Shown piece after piece: positions 49,613 through 58,070 of a DNA stretch of 60,892 nt. The notes under the pieces are model-generated. The model was not told the DNA's origin. It did not search any database and saw nothing but the letters and a program-made list of their open reading frames with translations. This DNA comes from a virus: positions 1 through 60,892 of the IMG/VR virus record IMGVR_UViG_3300046777_001724; one strand, written 5' to 3'. Each line of letters opens with the position of its first letter. Positions within the stretch are counted from its first letter, which is position 1. A program made the position numbers and the translations under genes.

Positions 49613-49883
49613 GTCTCATTCTGGAGAAGTTTTAGAATATGATTCTATAGATACTGCTATTCAATCATTTATTACAGATGATGGATATAGACTTAGCTTT
49701 TTTATGAATGATGGTACTGAGTTACATATTCGCAAAGCAGAATATACTCAGGATCATCCAGCTACAAATGATAAAAATCATTTTATGCATAATTATATTT
49801 CTAGAGTGTTTGATGCTGAAGCCAGAGTGACATTAATTCTTCCTCAGCAGAAAGATGCAGAGATTATAAATCTCTTTGATTAA
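49596..49883 (+). CDS. Unknown small protein
   Basis: 95 aa from ATG 49596 (MLITIRSHSGEVLEYDSIDT). Strand-rich; ends immediately before a structured RNA. Unknown. Confidence 0.65.
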   Translation: MLITIRSHSGEVLEYDSIDTAIQSFITDDGYRLSFFMNDGTELHIRKAEYTQDHPATNDKNHFMHNYISRVFDAEARVTLILPQQKDAEIINLFD

Positions 49884-49885
49884 GG

Positions 49886-50227
49886 TTTAACCAGTAGCGT
49901 GTACGAAAAACTATTTGGATTTCGGAACGGATATTAATAACTACACCAAGCACGTGGGCCTATATTCCTCGTAGTTACTACTGGTTAATTAATTTGGTAG
50001 TGTCACTTTTCTTAAGTCGTCTGCAAGTGACACTACCTTTAGTTTGATGGCGTGAGCTAACGAAGGGACGCGGGATGCTCCGCCATCAATTGATTTAATA
50101 GCAGCTAGCAGATTAGATAAACTTACTACGCCGATAAGGCAGAAATAAGCCAGTCGAATCGCTAACGGCAAAGCAATGATGCTAGTAGTCCCCATATTGA
50201 CTCCATTGCCTGCTATTAATTTTTTAT
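49886..50227 (+). ncRNA. Large structured RNA of about 340 nt
   Basis: Four consecutive domains: TTAACCAGTAG/CTACTGGTTAA (49887-49988) enclosing CGAAA/TTTCG and TAACTAC/GTAGTTA; a perfect 13-bp hairpin GGTAGTGTCACTT/AAGTGACACTACC (49996-50037); TTGATGGCG/CGCCATCAA (50044-50089) enclosing GAGC/GCTC; and TTAATAGCAG/CTGCTATTAA (50095-50219) enclosing CTAGCA/TGCTAG and GCC/GGC. It ends in TTTTTT after the last stem, as a terminator would. No gene fits on either strand. Not recognised as RNase P, tmRNA or 6S RNA. Confidence 0.7.
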
Positions 50228-50236
50228 AAGGAAAGA

Positions 50237-50503
50237 ATGTTAGTTAATATTAAACCCTCTTCTTCAACTCATCTTGTTTTAAAATATCTTAAGATGAAGA
50301 AAGATTGTTTAGTAACCTCTAAGGATATCTATAATTTTTCTCCTATCAAATTCCAAAGACCGTCTAAAGTCGATAGATCTTTATCTATTTTGGTTAGAAT
50401 GGGTTTTGCAATTCAGCTTCAAAACTGTTATACTATAACTCAATCAGGCGTACAAGCTTTGTATGAAATTGTTAAACAACAACCAATTAAGGAAAATCTG
50501 TAA
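50237..50503 (+). CDS. Winged-helix DNA-binding protein
   Basis: 88 aa. LVLKYLKMKKDCLVTSKDIY, SKVDRSLSILVRMGFAIQLQ and NCYTITQSG give helix, recognition helix and wing. Probable transcription regulator. Start behind ATAAGGAAAGA. Confidence 0.75.
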   Translation: MLVNIKPSSSTHLVLKYLKMKKDCLVTSKDIYNFSPIKFQRPSKVDRSLSILVRMGFAIQLQNCYTITQSGVQALYEIVKQQPIKENL

Positions 50504-50550
50504 TGATTCTAGACTTTCGAATATGTAGGGATACATCTCCGCTAACTCAA

Positions 50551-50627
50551 GCGGGCGTATCCCCTCACTCTTATAAAGTGTAGAAAGGGTAGCTGGTGGC
50601 ACGCGGGTTCAAATCCCGTCGCCCGCA
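50551..50627 (+). tRNA. Unusual tRNA-like element, D-arm not recognisable
   Basis: Acceptor GCGGGCG/CGCCCGC and T-arm GCGGG-TTCAAAT-CCCGT pair perfectly. A CACT-CTTATAA-AGTG hairpin could be an anticodon arm (anticodon TAT, Ile), but it starts only 6 nt after the acceptor strand, leaving no normal D-arm, and 20 nt separate it from the T-arm. The 5' acceptor strand also pairs with an upstream hairpin (CCGC...GCGG, GGGATAC...GTATCCC from 50528). A decayed or non-canonical tRNA. Confidence 0.4.
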
Positions 50628-50631
50628 CAAT

Positions 50632-50916
50632 ATGAACATTGAACAAATCTTCCAAGAAGAATTACAATCCTATAATAATATTCAATCTAATTTAGATTCA
50701 TTAGTATTAGAATTTAAAGATACTTATGCTAAGTATGAAGATATAAAGAATACCTTTAGGTCTACTGTTTCTTCTCGTACTTTTTCTCATAAAGATTTAA
50801 CTACTCTTTTAGAAAAGCATATTGCTGTTGTTACTCAGATTAATGACATTAATAGATCTATTGCTGATGTTTTTAAGTTAATTCAAAATCGCATAGATAC
50901 AGAAGGTTCCAATTGA
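50632..50916 (+). CDS. Coiled-coil protein
   Basis: 94 aa from ATG 50632, 5 nt after the tRNA-like element. Heptad-rich throughout (IFQEELQSYNNIQSNLDSLV; ITQINDIN-type C-terminal helix). Overlaps the WhiB-like start by 4 nt. Confidence 0.7.
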   Translation: MNIEQIFQEELQSYNNIQSNLDSLVLEFKDTYAKYEDIKNTFRSTVSSRTFSHKDLTTLLEKHIAVVTQINDINRSIADVFKLIQNRIDTEGSN

Positions 50917-51260
50917 GACTTACTCCAAAGACAGAAGATTGGCGTGCAGACGCAGCTTGTTTCCAAGAAGATCCTAATATATTCTTTCCACTAAAAACTA
51001 CTTATCAATCTGTTCAGGCAGCTTTTGCATTTTGTAAAACTTGTCCTGTTAAAATAGATTGTCTTCATTTGTCTGTAGTTTATGGTTATGAAGGTATATG
51101 GGGTCACTCTACTTTTGGTCAGAGACTTCATGTTTTAAAAGAACATTTTAATAACGATAATACTAACTTTACAATACAGGACGCTAAAAGAATGTATGCT
51201 GAAATAAATAATGTTTCAGTTAAGATTCGTCCAAATAGACGCAGAAAAAAAGAGTCTTAA
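50913..51260 (+). CDS. WhiB-family transcription regulator
   Basis: 115 aa from TTG 50913 (overlapping the preceding TGA). WhiB pattern: first Cys in DAACFQED, then CKTCPVKIDC, giving four Cys for a [4Fe-4S] cluster, followed by GIWGHSTFGQR (WhiB G-x-W-G turn) and a basic C-terminal tail (RPNRRRKKES). WhiB proteins are confined to actinobacteria and their phages, and bind sigma factor region 4. It probably redirects host transcription. Confidence 0.92.
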   Translation: MRLTPKTEDWRADAACFQEDPNIFFPLKTTYQSVQAAFAFCKTCPVKIDCLHLSVVYGYEGIWGHSTFGQRLHVLKEHFNNDNTNFTIQDAKRMYAEINNVSVKIRPNRRRKKES

Positions 51261-51278
51261 TTACAAATAGGATATAAT

Positions 51279-52049
51279 ATGACAACTCAGCCATACAGAA
51301 ATGATGATGATGATCTCTTTGATTATGATCCATCTAAAGAACAAACTTCAAACTATAGTCAAGACTATTTAACTTCTTCTACACAAAATAATAACTCTAA
51401 AGATAATTCTCTTCTTGATGATATCTATCGTCAGATGGATAATCTAGTTCATTCTGATGGAGAGGAAGCTGTCAATGAATTCCGGATTCGTCTTTCTGAT
51501 TCATTAAATGAAGCTTACTCTCAGTACTTATCTAAGTCTTCTGTAGTCTCTCATGTTCAGGCTGTTACAATTACTTTAGATGAAGTCACTAATGGTAGAT
51601 TTTCTGAACTTTATCTTCTCAAAAATCTTGAACAAAATATTTTTCGTAGAATAAATATACACTTTTTATTGAACGCTATCATTGATGATGGTGGCGAAAA
51701 CAATATTAGTTTTAAAGATTTCTTGGCTAAAGTAAATATATCTATTTCTGATGATTTTATTCCTGTTTACTTTTTGACTTTACTAAATATTTCTAGTCAT
51801 ACATTAGATCTTGAAAGAGCTATGTATATGGATCTTTCTCAGAGACTAGGTATTACTCCTAATCCTTTAGCTATTCATTCTGATCCAACACCAAAAGAAA
51901 TTTCTAATGCAGTACCACTTACTGCTAGTCAGTTTAGAGATTCTATTTATAATTCTGTTTATGAAAAGATTTCTTCTACTCAGGAATACACTGATTCTAT
52001 AAAGAATATTTTTGTTGCAGACAGCGTTATAAAAATATCTAAGATATGA
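51279..52049 (+). CDS. Unknown acidic protein
   Basis: 256 aa. N-terminal 45 residues are low-complexity acidic/Ser/Asn-rich; the rest is helical with no motif. ATGA overlap with the following membrane protease gene. Confidence 0.7.
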   Translation: MTTQPYRNDDDDLFDYDPSKEQTSNYSQDYLTSSTQNNNSKDNSLLDDIYRQMDNLVHSDGEEAVNEFRIRLSDSLNEAYSQYLSKSSVVSHVQAVTITLDEVTNGRFSELYLLKNLEQNIFRRINIHFLLNAIIDDGGENNISFKDFLAKVNISISDDFIPVYFLTLLNISSHTLDLERAMYMDLSQRLGITPNPLAIHSDPTPKEISNAVPLTASQFRDSIYNSVYEKISSTQEYTDSIKNIFVADSVIKISKI

Positions 52050-52498
52050 AAAATAAACTTACAGAGTTTATAATTCTGTCTGGTACAGTTCTTGCATTAG
52101 CAGCTATAAACTATAGTATTATTCATACTCCTTTTATATTTATAGTTCTTTTGATTATGTTAGTACATGAGTTCGGTCACTATTTTGCTGCTAAGTTTCA
52201 AAATGGAGATCCTCAACTTCCATATTTCATACCTATTCCTTTTGTACCTATAGGTATTACAAGAGTTAGAAGAATGAAGTTTCTTTCTTTTAAATCAAAA
52301 AAAAATATAGTTCTATTTGGTCCCATTCTTGCATCTTTTACTTCTTTTATTCTTTATCTTTTTTCTTTATCTTTTTATCCACATTACTCTCTCTCTCTTT
52401 TACTTTTAACAATTGGCGAACTTCTTTTTAACTTTATTGGTTTTGACGGTAAAAAGTATAGACATTATTCTAAGCAGGAAAAAGTATCATGCATTTAA
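52046..52498 (+). CDS. Membrane metalloprotease, M50-like (site-2 protease type)
   Basis: 150 aa. Membrane helices surround the zinc-binding HEFGH (LVHEFGHYFAAKF) and a later NFIGFDGKKY that could provide the third zinc ligand Asp, as in M50 proteases. FGPILASF is typical of the fold too. It is shorter than usual for M50 (about 200-350 aa), with four predicted helices. May cleave membrane-bound regulators or signal peptides. Confidence 0.7.
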   Translation: MKNKLTEFIILSGTVLALAAINYSIIHTPFIFIVLLIMLVHEFGHYFAAKFQNGDPQLPYFIPIPFVPIGITRVRRMKFLSFKSKKNIVLFGPILASFTSFILYLFSLSFYPHYSLSLLLLTIGELLFNFIGFDGKKYRHYSKQEKVSCI

Positions 52499-52689
52499 TC
52501 ATAGCTCCGTTTCTATGTACAGGTTTGTTTCTAAAGTTATATAATAATTCAAAAAAGAACCTTTTAAATCAAAAGGCTTCTAATCAAAAACCCATACATT
52601 ATAATTCATTTTTTCATAATTTTAACACGGGAAAAGAAACTCAATGCACAACAAAGAACAAGAACAAAGAGAGCTTATGCATCGATTAA
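52489..52689 (+). CDS. Doubtful small protein
   Basis: 66 aa, overlapping both neighbours (10 and 46 nt). N-terminal hydrophobic, rest Asn/Lys-rich and low in information. Included only because the ATG overlaps the upstream stop; may not be real. Confidence 0.35.
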   Translation: MHLIIAPFLCTGLFLKLYNNSKKNLLNQKASNQKPIHYNSFFHNFNTGKETQCTTKNKNKESLCID

Positions 52690-52871
52690 ACAATTATTTA
52701 GATGATTGTTGTTTAGATGTACAAGGGTTCTCTAATCCTGGCATGTCTTCTATTGCAGAAACACAGTTAGCTCGGATCTTAACCAAAATTGCGATAGGGT
52801 CTGCGACAGTCTGGTGGTCACTGCTTGAGCTCAAAGACTTCGTCAATATACGAAAGACTTTAAAGGAATAA
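52644..52871 (+). CDS. Small helical protein
   Basis: 75 aa (HNKEQEQRELMHRLNNYLDD; LARILTKIAIGSATVWWSLL). Start behind GGGAAAAGAAACTCA, weak. Unknown. Confidence 0.65.
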   Translation: MHNKEQEQRELMHRLNNYLDDCCLDVQGFSNPGMSSIAETQLARILTKIAIGSATVWWSLLELKDFVNIRKTLKE

Positions 52872-52873
52872 AT

Positions 52874-53245
52874 ATGACCGACTCTGACGGAATTAAATCT
52901 TTTAGATTTTCTTTTGATATGGCTTCTAAAAGCAAGTCAAACATTCAGAACGAAGTTCAAAATTTAAAAGATAGAATTGATAAGATTATCGATCACTTTA
53001 CAGTGAATGATATGCCCATTCTTAGACTCATACTAAATGTTACTGAAGAACATGATGACTTGAAAAAATTATCTAAAGCCCTAGATCGCTTGGCTGATTT
53101 GACTGGTCACTACAATAGTTTAGTAAGAAAACTAAATGTTATAGAACAAGCTGAATCAGATCCAAATTGGTTTGCTTTGGCTTTTGGCGATTTTCAACAG
53201 GATGTTGAAGACGGCATAAATAAATTTTTTACAACAGACAATTAA
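52874..53245 (+). CDS. Helical protein, unknown
   Basis: 123 aa, strongly helical and charged (NEVQNLKDRIDKIIDHFTV; LKKLSKALDRLADLTGHYN). Probably coiled coil. Two nt after the previous gene; 17 nt upstream of the ubiquitin-like operon. Confidence 0.7.
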   Translation: MTDSDGIKSFRFSFDMASKSKSNIQNEVQNLKDRIDKIIDHFTVNDMPILRLILNVTEEHDDLKKLSKALDRLADLTGHYNSLVRKLNVIEQAESDPNWFALAFGDFQQDVEDGINKFFTTDN

Positions 53246-53262
53246 TATAATATAGAGGAAAT

Positions 53263-55227
53263 ATGTCTACCGATAAAGTAACTTATACTTTTGTTAAAGA
53301 GGAAGGCAATATTTTATTTCGGTCTAAAGTAAATTCATTTAACTTAGACCACGTAACAGATAAGAATATTGTATCTTTCTATCAGAACTTTTCAAACTAT
53401 GCTGCCATGGACACTGGTTTACTACCTGTCGATGGTACTGGTTTGTTGGCCATAAGATCAGCTGGCAATCACACTCAAGTAGCATATCAGTATAAGCCTG
53501 GTATGTACTACGTTAACTGGGGTGCTTCAGAAGGTGATCCTAACGCAGTAAGTTACTTGGTCGCTCAGCCATATAGAATTGTTATTATTGATTTTGTTGA
53601 TAATAATTTACTTGGTGCTAGAACATTTTATTCTCCTATTCCAGCTACTCATCCAGGTATTCAGCTTTACCATGTAAACCTCCCTAACATTAACTGTAGA
53701 GGTTATCGTGGAAATGGTGTTGGTTGGATTTGTTTGTATCATAATCAAGATTGGTCTAAGATGCCGTTTAATGAACGGTTGGCTAGAGCTCTTGAACGTT
53801 GTTCTGGCATTGAAGTTTACAACGATGCAAACATGTCTGAAACAGATGGACCTCGTTTCTATGCTTCTAAGTCTAAGCCTTCTTATATTACTAATCCTCG
53901 TGAGTGGGAAGATAAATCTCAAGCCGAAGGATTTGAGTGGACCATTGATGAAAATCTTTGGATACCAATTATGGTCAAGAGTAGAGACGAACAAGGTCAG
54001 CACTACGATGGAGAAGGTTCAGTTCCACTGACACTTGGCGATGCTATTGTAGGTAAGTACAACGCATACTATAATGATTCATATCATCCAAAGCCTATTA
54101 ATGCACTGACTAATCCTGATCTTGAACTTGATCCTAAGACAGTTACTTCTTGGTTTGTTAAGTCTTATAATGATTCTTCTACATCATTTGTTGGTATTGA
54201 TCCATTTTTACAGTCTCAACAGACTAGACAAAATATAGCTAATACTCAGCTTACTCCTCAGAGTTTAAAAACTTCTTCTGATGTTCCTGATAGTGAAAAC
54301 ACTGTACAATGTACTTCTTGTGAAGATCTTTATGATGAAGATGATGTAGTGGAACATTCAGATGAATACTGGTGTACTGATTGTTTCAATGAAACATTTG
54401 TTCATTGTGAAAATACTGATGAGTACTTACATCAAAGTGATGATAACCTTTATTATAATGAGCACGATTCAGAATATTATGACCTCGGTGGCTTTAAGAA
54501 CTACAGCACCTGTTCAAACTGTAGTGCTTTACATTACGTAAGTCATACTGACTTTATTCTCTATCATTCAAAAACATCTCATTGGGATCCTAATATTTGG
54601 ATGGTTCAAGCTGAAGATGGTACTAAGATTGAACTCTGTTCAGAATGTATAGCTGATGAAGATATAGCAGGTGTTTCTACTATGAATTGTGAAACTTGTT
54701 CTTGTACCATTCCTCAGTCTTCTATTAATCATTCTTTCTCTATACCTACTTTGGCTGACGAATACAATATTATTGGTTCTAATAATATTTGTTCTACCTG
54801 TTCCTCTAAACAGTATTCTAAGAAGATGTCCATTACTGGTACAGCTTTTTATGAGTACGATATAGTTAAAGTTTTAAATCCTAAATCTTATATCGTAGAT
54901 GAATCTAATTTTTCTGCAGCTTATATTGCTATAACAGATTATATGAAATCTAACGATATGGATATACATGATCAGTATTATGTTCAAATTACTGATGCTC
55001 CATCAGTAGCATGTGATCTTGTACCCGCTTGGGAAATACAAGATCAGTATAATAATGATGATTCTTTTAATCCTCCTATTACACCAAATGGCGATGGCTA
55101 TTATAGATTAATCAAAACATCGGTGTCTTCTGCACTTGACGATAACCTTCAACATAATGGAGTGTTATTCGGTAAGCTTATAGAAAATCACGCTGTCACA
55201 CTTACACCATACAATGAACCATTCTAA
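53263..55227 (+). CDS. E2-like (PRTRC-B-like) protein with zinc-ribbon C-terminal region
   Basis: 654 aa. Residues about 100-165 (PYRIVIIDF, GARTFYSPIP, GIQLYHVNLPNINCRG, GVGWICLYHNQ) follow the order of the E2-like proteins of bacterial ubiquitin-like systems, in which PxLY-x-x-PLPN precedes a G-x-x-C; Cys157 would be the active-site residue. From residue 345 on there are at least four zinc-ribbon-like Cys pairs (CTSCEDL, CTDC, CSNC, CSEC, CETC, CSTC), an architecture that could bind targets. First gene of the conjugation operon, start behind GAGGAAAT. E2 function is inferred from order and context. Confidence 0.6.
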   Translation: MSTDKVTYTFVKEEGNILFRSKVNSFNLDHVTDKNIVSFYQNFSNYAAMDTGLLPVDGTGLLAIRSAGNHTQVAYQYKPGMYYVNWGASEGDPNAVSYLVAQPYRIVIIDFVDNNLLGARTFYSPIPATHPGIQLYHVNLPNINCRGYRGNGVGWICLYHNQDWSKMPFNERLARALERCSGIEVYNDANMSETDGPRFYASKSKPSYITNPREWEDKSQAEGFEWTIDENLWIPIMVKSRDEQGQHYDGEGSVPLTLGDAIVGKYNAYYNDSYHPKPINALTNPDLELDPKTVTSWFVKSYNDSSTSFVGIDPFLQSQQTRQNIANTQLTPQSLKTSSDVPDSENTVQCTSCEDLYDEDDVVEHSDEYWCTDCFNETFVHCENTDEYLHQSDDNLYYNEHDSEYYDLGGFKNYSTCSNCSALHYVSHTDFILYHSKTSHWDPNIWMVQAEDGTKIELCSECIADEDIAGVSTMNCETCSCTIPQSSINHSFSIPTLADEYNIIGSNNICSTCSSKQYSKKMSITGTAFYEYDIVKVLNPKSYIVDESNFSAAYIAITDYMKSNDMDIHDQYYVQITDAPSVACDLVPAWEIQDQYNNDDSFNPPITPNGDGYYRLIKTSVSSALDDNLQHNGVLFGKLIENHAVTLTPYNEPF

Positions 55228-55235
55228 GGAAACAT

Positions 55236-56936
55236 ATGTCACAAGATAATATAACATTGGACGACTTGAATTATTTTTGGATGCCTAACGGTGCTCCATG
55301 CTTTATTGCAGATAATGATTCTATATTTGAAATAGTTGAATCTATTGGTTTTGGTATTTATTATTTGTTTAGCAATGAACAAAAAATAACAACAAGCACT
55401 GCAACCAGCTACAAGCCTACTACTCCTGGGGCTGTAACATCCACACCTACCACTACTACAACTCAAACTATTAAGAATACTCCTAAATTGTTTAAAGTTG
55501 TTTCTAACTTTGTTGGTAGAAGTGTTACCATTTCTGAAGATCCGCTTCCTGATAATTTTGTTCCACTTGAAGAAAGCTGCGAATACGCACTTCCTTTTAT
55601 TCCATATTCTATGGTTGAAAAGCTTGATCAATTCTTTAGACTTGTTCACGCTAAGCATGGCACCGAGTCAATCGTATTACTTACTTTTGATCAGACCAAA
55701 GAAGGCTCTGATGGTTGGGGCATCTTAGTCCCAAGTCAAGTGAATACAGCTGCACATTGTCACTATGATGCCGAAAGCATTTTGGACATTAAACCAGAAG
55801 ATGCTATTATTGTTGGTTCTGTTCACAGCCATCCTGATATGCCAGCTTATGCTTCTGGTACTGACCATGCGGACCAGGCTGATTTTGATGGTATCCATAT
55901 TACTTTTGGATGGCAGAAATCAGTAAACAATGGAGCAACCCAGTATCATATGGAGCTTCAGATGTCTGGAAAGAATTATAAACTCGATCCAGAAGATGTT
56001 TTTGAAAGTTTTACTATTGACAAGGACCCTGATCCAGAAGTTGTACAATGGAGTGAACAAGTAAAAAAAGCATTCCCCCCAGTACAGGGGGGACATACGG
56101 CACATACTCCAGCTACCGATCAAACAGCGTATCAGATGACAAATGGTACGGCGGATACAACGCTTGGCTTTAGAAATTCTTTCTACAAAGAAAACATTAC
56201 TCTACTTCATGTAGAACCAGACGCTGTTGTCATAGCTGAAGTATATCAGCAAAGTGACGGCACTGCCGTATGTCCTTCTTGTAATTTCGATCTTGATTCT
56301 GCAGACTTCTATAGTGGATATTGTCAGATCTGTGATATACCTATTGCACTTGAATCTACGTCAATTAACATGATAGGTTCTGCTGTTCAGAAATATCGCA
56401 AAGTTCGCAATCTTCCAACAGACACAAATGTTTATCTTTGGGCTAGAGATAATCAGGGTGAAGAGTTCTTGATAAATATTAATATGGACAAAGCTTTATC
56501 TGGAACTTTTTATGAAGACGATGATTTTGATAAAGGTAAAATACCAGTAAATCACACTGGTTATGATGATACTTATCCTTTAGAAGATAATTATGATTTT
56601 GATCCTAATAGACTTGTATGCTGTGGTGAACTAGCTCAAGAATATGTTGATCGTTGTATGTGCCCTACAACAATATTCTACACAGACTTTAAAGCCTTTG
56701 ATGAAGAAACAACTAGAGTCAGTCTTTACGAAGCTGGATCTAAATGCCAAGAGTGCCTGCACTATTGGACACCTCAGTGTCCTGGATTAAAATCTATGAT
56801 AGGCGAGTATATTGATTCTGGCTATGATTCTAAGATTATTGAAACTATGGTTCAAATGTCCAGCTGTGATGAATACGTTCCGTATGAATCCATAAGTTCG
56901 GATTATTTGTATGAGAACGAAAGATATTATAACTAA
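55236..56936 (+). CDS. JAMM/MPN-domain isopeptidase (ubiquitin-like deconjugation/processing)
   Basis: 566 aa. The central domain carries a full JAMM zinc motif: E144, then HSHPDMPAYASGTD with H197, H199, S207 and D210. In bacterial ubiquitin-like systems such JAB proteases trim the modifier or remove it from targets. N-terminal 80 residues include a Thr-rich linker. The C-terminal part has two Cys-pair motifs (CPSCNFD, CQICD) and CQECLHYW, probably zinc ribbons. Ends at TAATG, coupled to the E1-like gene. Confidence 0.88.
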   Translation: MSQDNITLDDLNYFWMPNGAPCFIADNDSIFEIVESIGFGIYYLFSNEQKITTSTATSYKPTTPGAVTSTPTTTTTQTIKNTPKLFKVVSNFVGRSVTISEDPLPDNFVPLEESCEYALPFIPYSMVEKLDQFFRLVHAKHGTESIVLLTFDQTKEGSDGWGILVPSQVNTAAHCHYDAESILDIKPEDAIIVGSVHSHPDMPAYASGTDHADQADFDGIHITFGWQKSVNNGATQYHMELQMSGKNYKLDPEDVFESFTIDKDPDPEVVQWSEQVKKAFPPVQGGHTAHTPATDQTAYQMTNGTADTTLGFRNSFYKENITLLHVEPDAVVIAEVYQQSDGTAVCPSCNFDLDSADFYSGYCQICDIPIALESTSINMIGSAVQKYRKVRNLPTDTNVYLWARDNQGEEFLININMDKALSGTFYEDDDFDKGKIPVNHTGYDDTYPLEDNYDFDPNRLVCCGELAQEYVDRCMCPTTIFYTDFKAFDEETTRVSLYEAGSKCQECLHYWTPQCPGLKSMIGEYIDSGYDSKIIETMVQMSSCDEYVPYESISSDYLYENERYYN

Positions 56937-57700
56937 TGACTACAGAGACTAAAAGATTTGTACTGGTTGGCGCTGGCGGAATTGGAAACTGGCTTGCAGC
57001 TGGTTTAGTTAGACTTCTTGAATGGAAGTTTCCTGGTTCTGGTTTAATTATTGTCGATGGCGATAATTATGAAGAAAAGAATCGGGAACGTCAAGAGTTT
57101 ACTAAGATTGGAAATAAAGCAGTAGTCAAGGCTCATGAACTGATTCCTCAGTTCCCCAACACTGTTATTATTCCACTCGCTAAGTGGGTTGTATCTGACG
57201 ATTTTTCTGGAGTTTCTTCTGATGAAGATGCTCCAAAAATTCCAGCATCTCAACTTATTAATGAAAACGATGTTGTCTTTGCAGTAGTTGATAACTTTGC
57301 TGCTCGTAAAATTATCTTTGATGCTGCATCTAAACTTAACAACGTTGATGTTTTTACCGGTGGTAATGATGATGAACTCTTCGGATCAATCTATCATTAT
57401 CAGCGTCGTGAAGGAAAGGATGTTACTGAACATCCAGTTCACTTCCACCCAGAGTATGATAATCCACCAGACAAAAATCCCGGTGAACTATCATGTCAAG
57501 AACGTTCTGAAATAGAAGGTGGCACTCAGCTACTAGCTACCAATATGGCTGTTGCAGCTTTTATTTTGGGACGTGTTCAGAAAACAATAGTGCTAGGTCA
57601 AAATCCCGACGAGACGGAGATATACTTTGACTTAGGTCTTGGCAAATCTGAACCGTATAACAGAACAGTATCTGAAAACAATCACTACACTACAGTATAA
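56936..57700 (+). CDS. ThiF/E1-like ubiquitin-activating enzyme
   Basis: 254 aa. Rossmann GAGGIGNWL at residues 12-20, the E1 catalytic block DGDNYEEKNRERQEF (nucleotide and magnesium binding, Arg finger), AVVDNFAARKII, and a candidate thioester Cys187 in GELSCQER, followed by a helix typical of ThiF-family C-termini. It lacks the second Rossmann module of eukaryotic E1, as do ThiF and PRTRC-ThiF. It should adenylate the C-terminal Gly of the ubiquitin-like protein encoded next. Confidence 0.92.
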   Translation: MTTETKRFVLVGAGGIGNWLAAGLVRLLEWKFPGSGLIIVDGDNYEEKNRERQEFTKIGNKAVVKAHELIPQFPNTVIIPLAKWVVSDDFSGVSSDEDAPKIPASQLINENDVVFAVVDNFAARKIIFDAASKLNNVDVFTGGNDDELFGSIYHYQRREGKDVTEHPVHFHPEYDNPPDKNPGELSCQERSEIEGGTQLLATNMAVAAFILGRVQKTIVLGQNPDETEIYFDLGLGKSEPYNRTVSENNHYTTV

Positions 57701-57708
57701 GGATAATC

Positions 57709-57960
57709 ATGGAAACTAATATGAATTCATCTTCATCTGCTCAATCGAGCGGTATGGCTAATGTTCGCTTTGGTGTTTATAACCAGCCAAGCAACATCGG
57801 AGGAAAGAGCATCAAAGACGCTCGTGAGCAGTTCAGCAAACTGTGGGGAATTCCTACAGACGCAGTTGCTTACAAGGGTAAAGAAAAGCTCGACGAGAAT
57901 TATGTTATTCAGCCAGGCGACAACGTGGAGTTCCACCGTCGTGCCGGCGAAAAGGGCTGA
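57709..57960 (+). CDS. Ubiquitin-like beta-grasp protein (PRTRC-C/MoaD-like)
   Basis: 83 aa. A Ser-rich N-terminal extension precedes a beta-grasp domain (NVRFGVYNQPSNIGGKSIKD, AVAYKGKEKLDENYVIQPGD, NVEFHRRAGEKG). The VxPGDxVEF strand and C-terminal GEKG with terminal Gly fit ubiquitin-like proteins of bacterial E1/JAB operons. If the terminal Gly is used directly, no trimming is needed; the JAMM protein might then only deconjugate. Start behind ATAAGGATAATC. Higher GC than its neighbours. Confidence 0.85.
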   Translation: METNMNSSSSAQSSGMANVRFGVYNQPSNIGGKSIKDAREQFSKLWGIPTDAVAYKGKEKLDENYVIQPGDNVEFHRRAGEKG

Positions 57961-57979
57961 GCACCTGAATGACTAAGGT

Positions 57980-58022
57980 CGTGGGGGAGCATTACTCTAT
58001 ATAGGGTGTGCTCCCCCACACT
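57980..58022 (+). terminator. Strong hairpin between the ubiquitin-like gene and the AAA+ gene
   Basis: GTGGGGGAGCA/TGTGCTCCCCCAC with an AT-rich loop. It is followed by ACTAAC and an A-run rather than a U-run on the plus strand, so it may attenuate, or block minus-strand transcription. Confidence 0.6.
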
Positions 58023-58070
58023 AACAAAAAAAAATTTACAAAGGCACCAGCCTATATACGGAGTATTATA

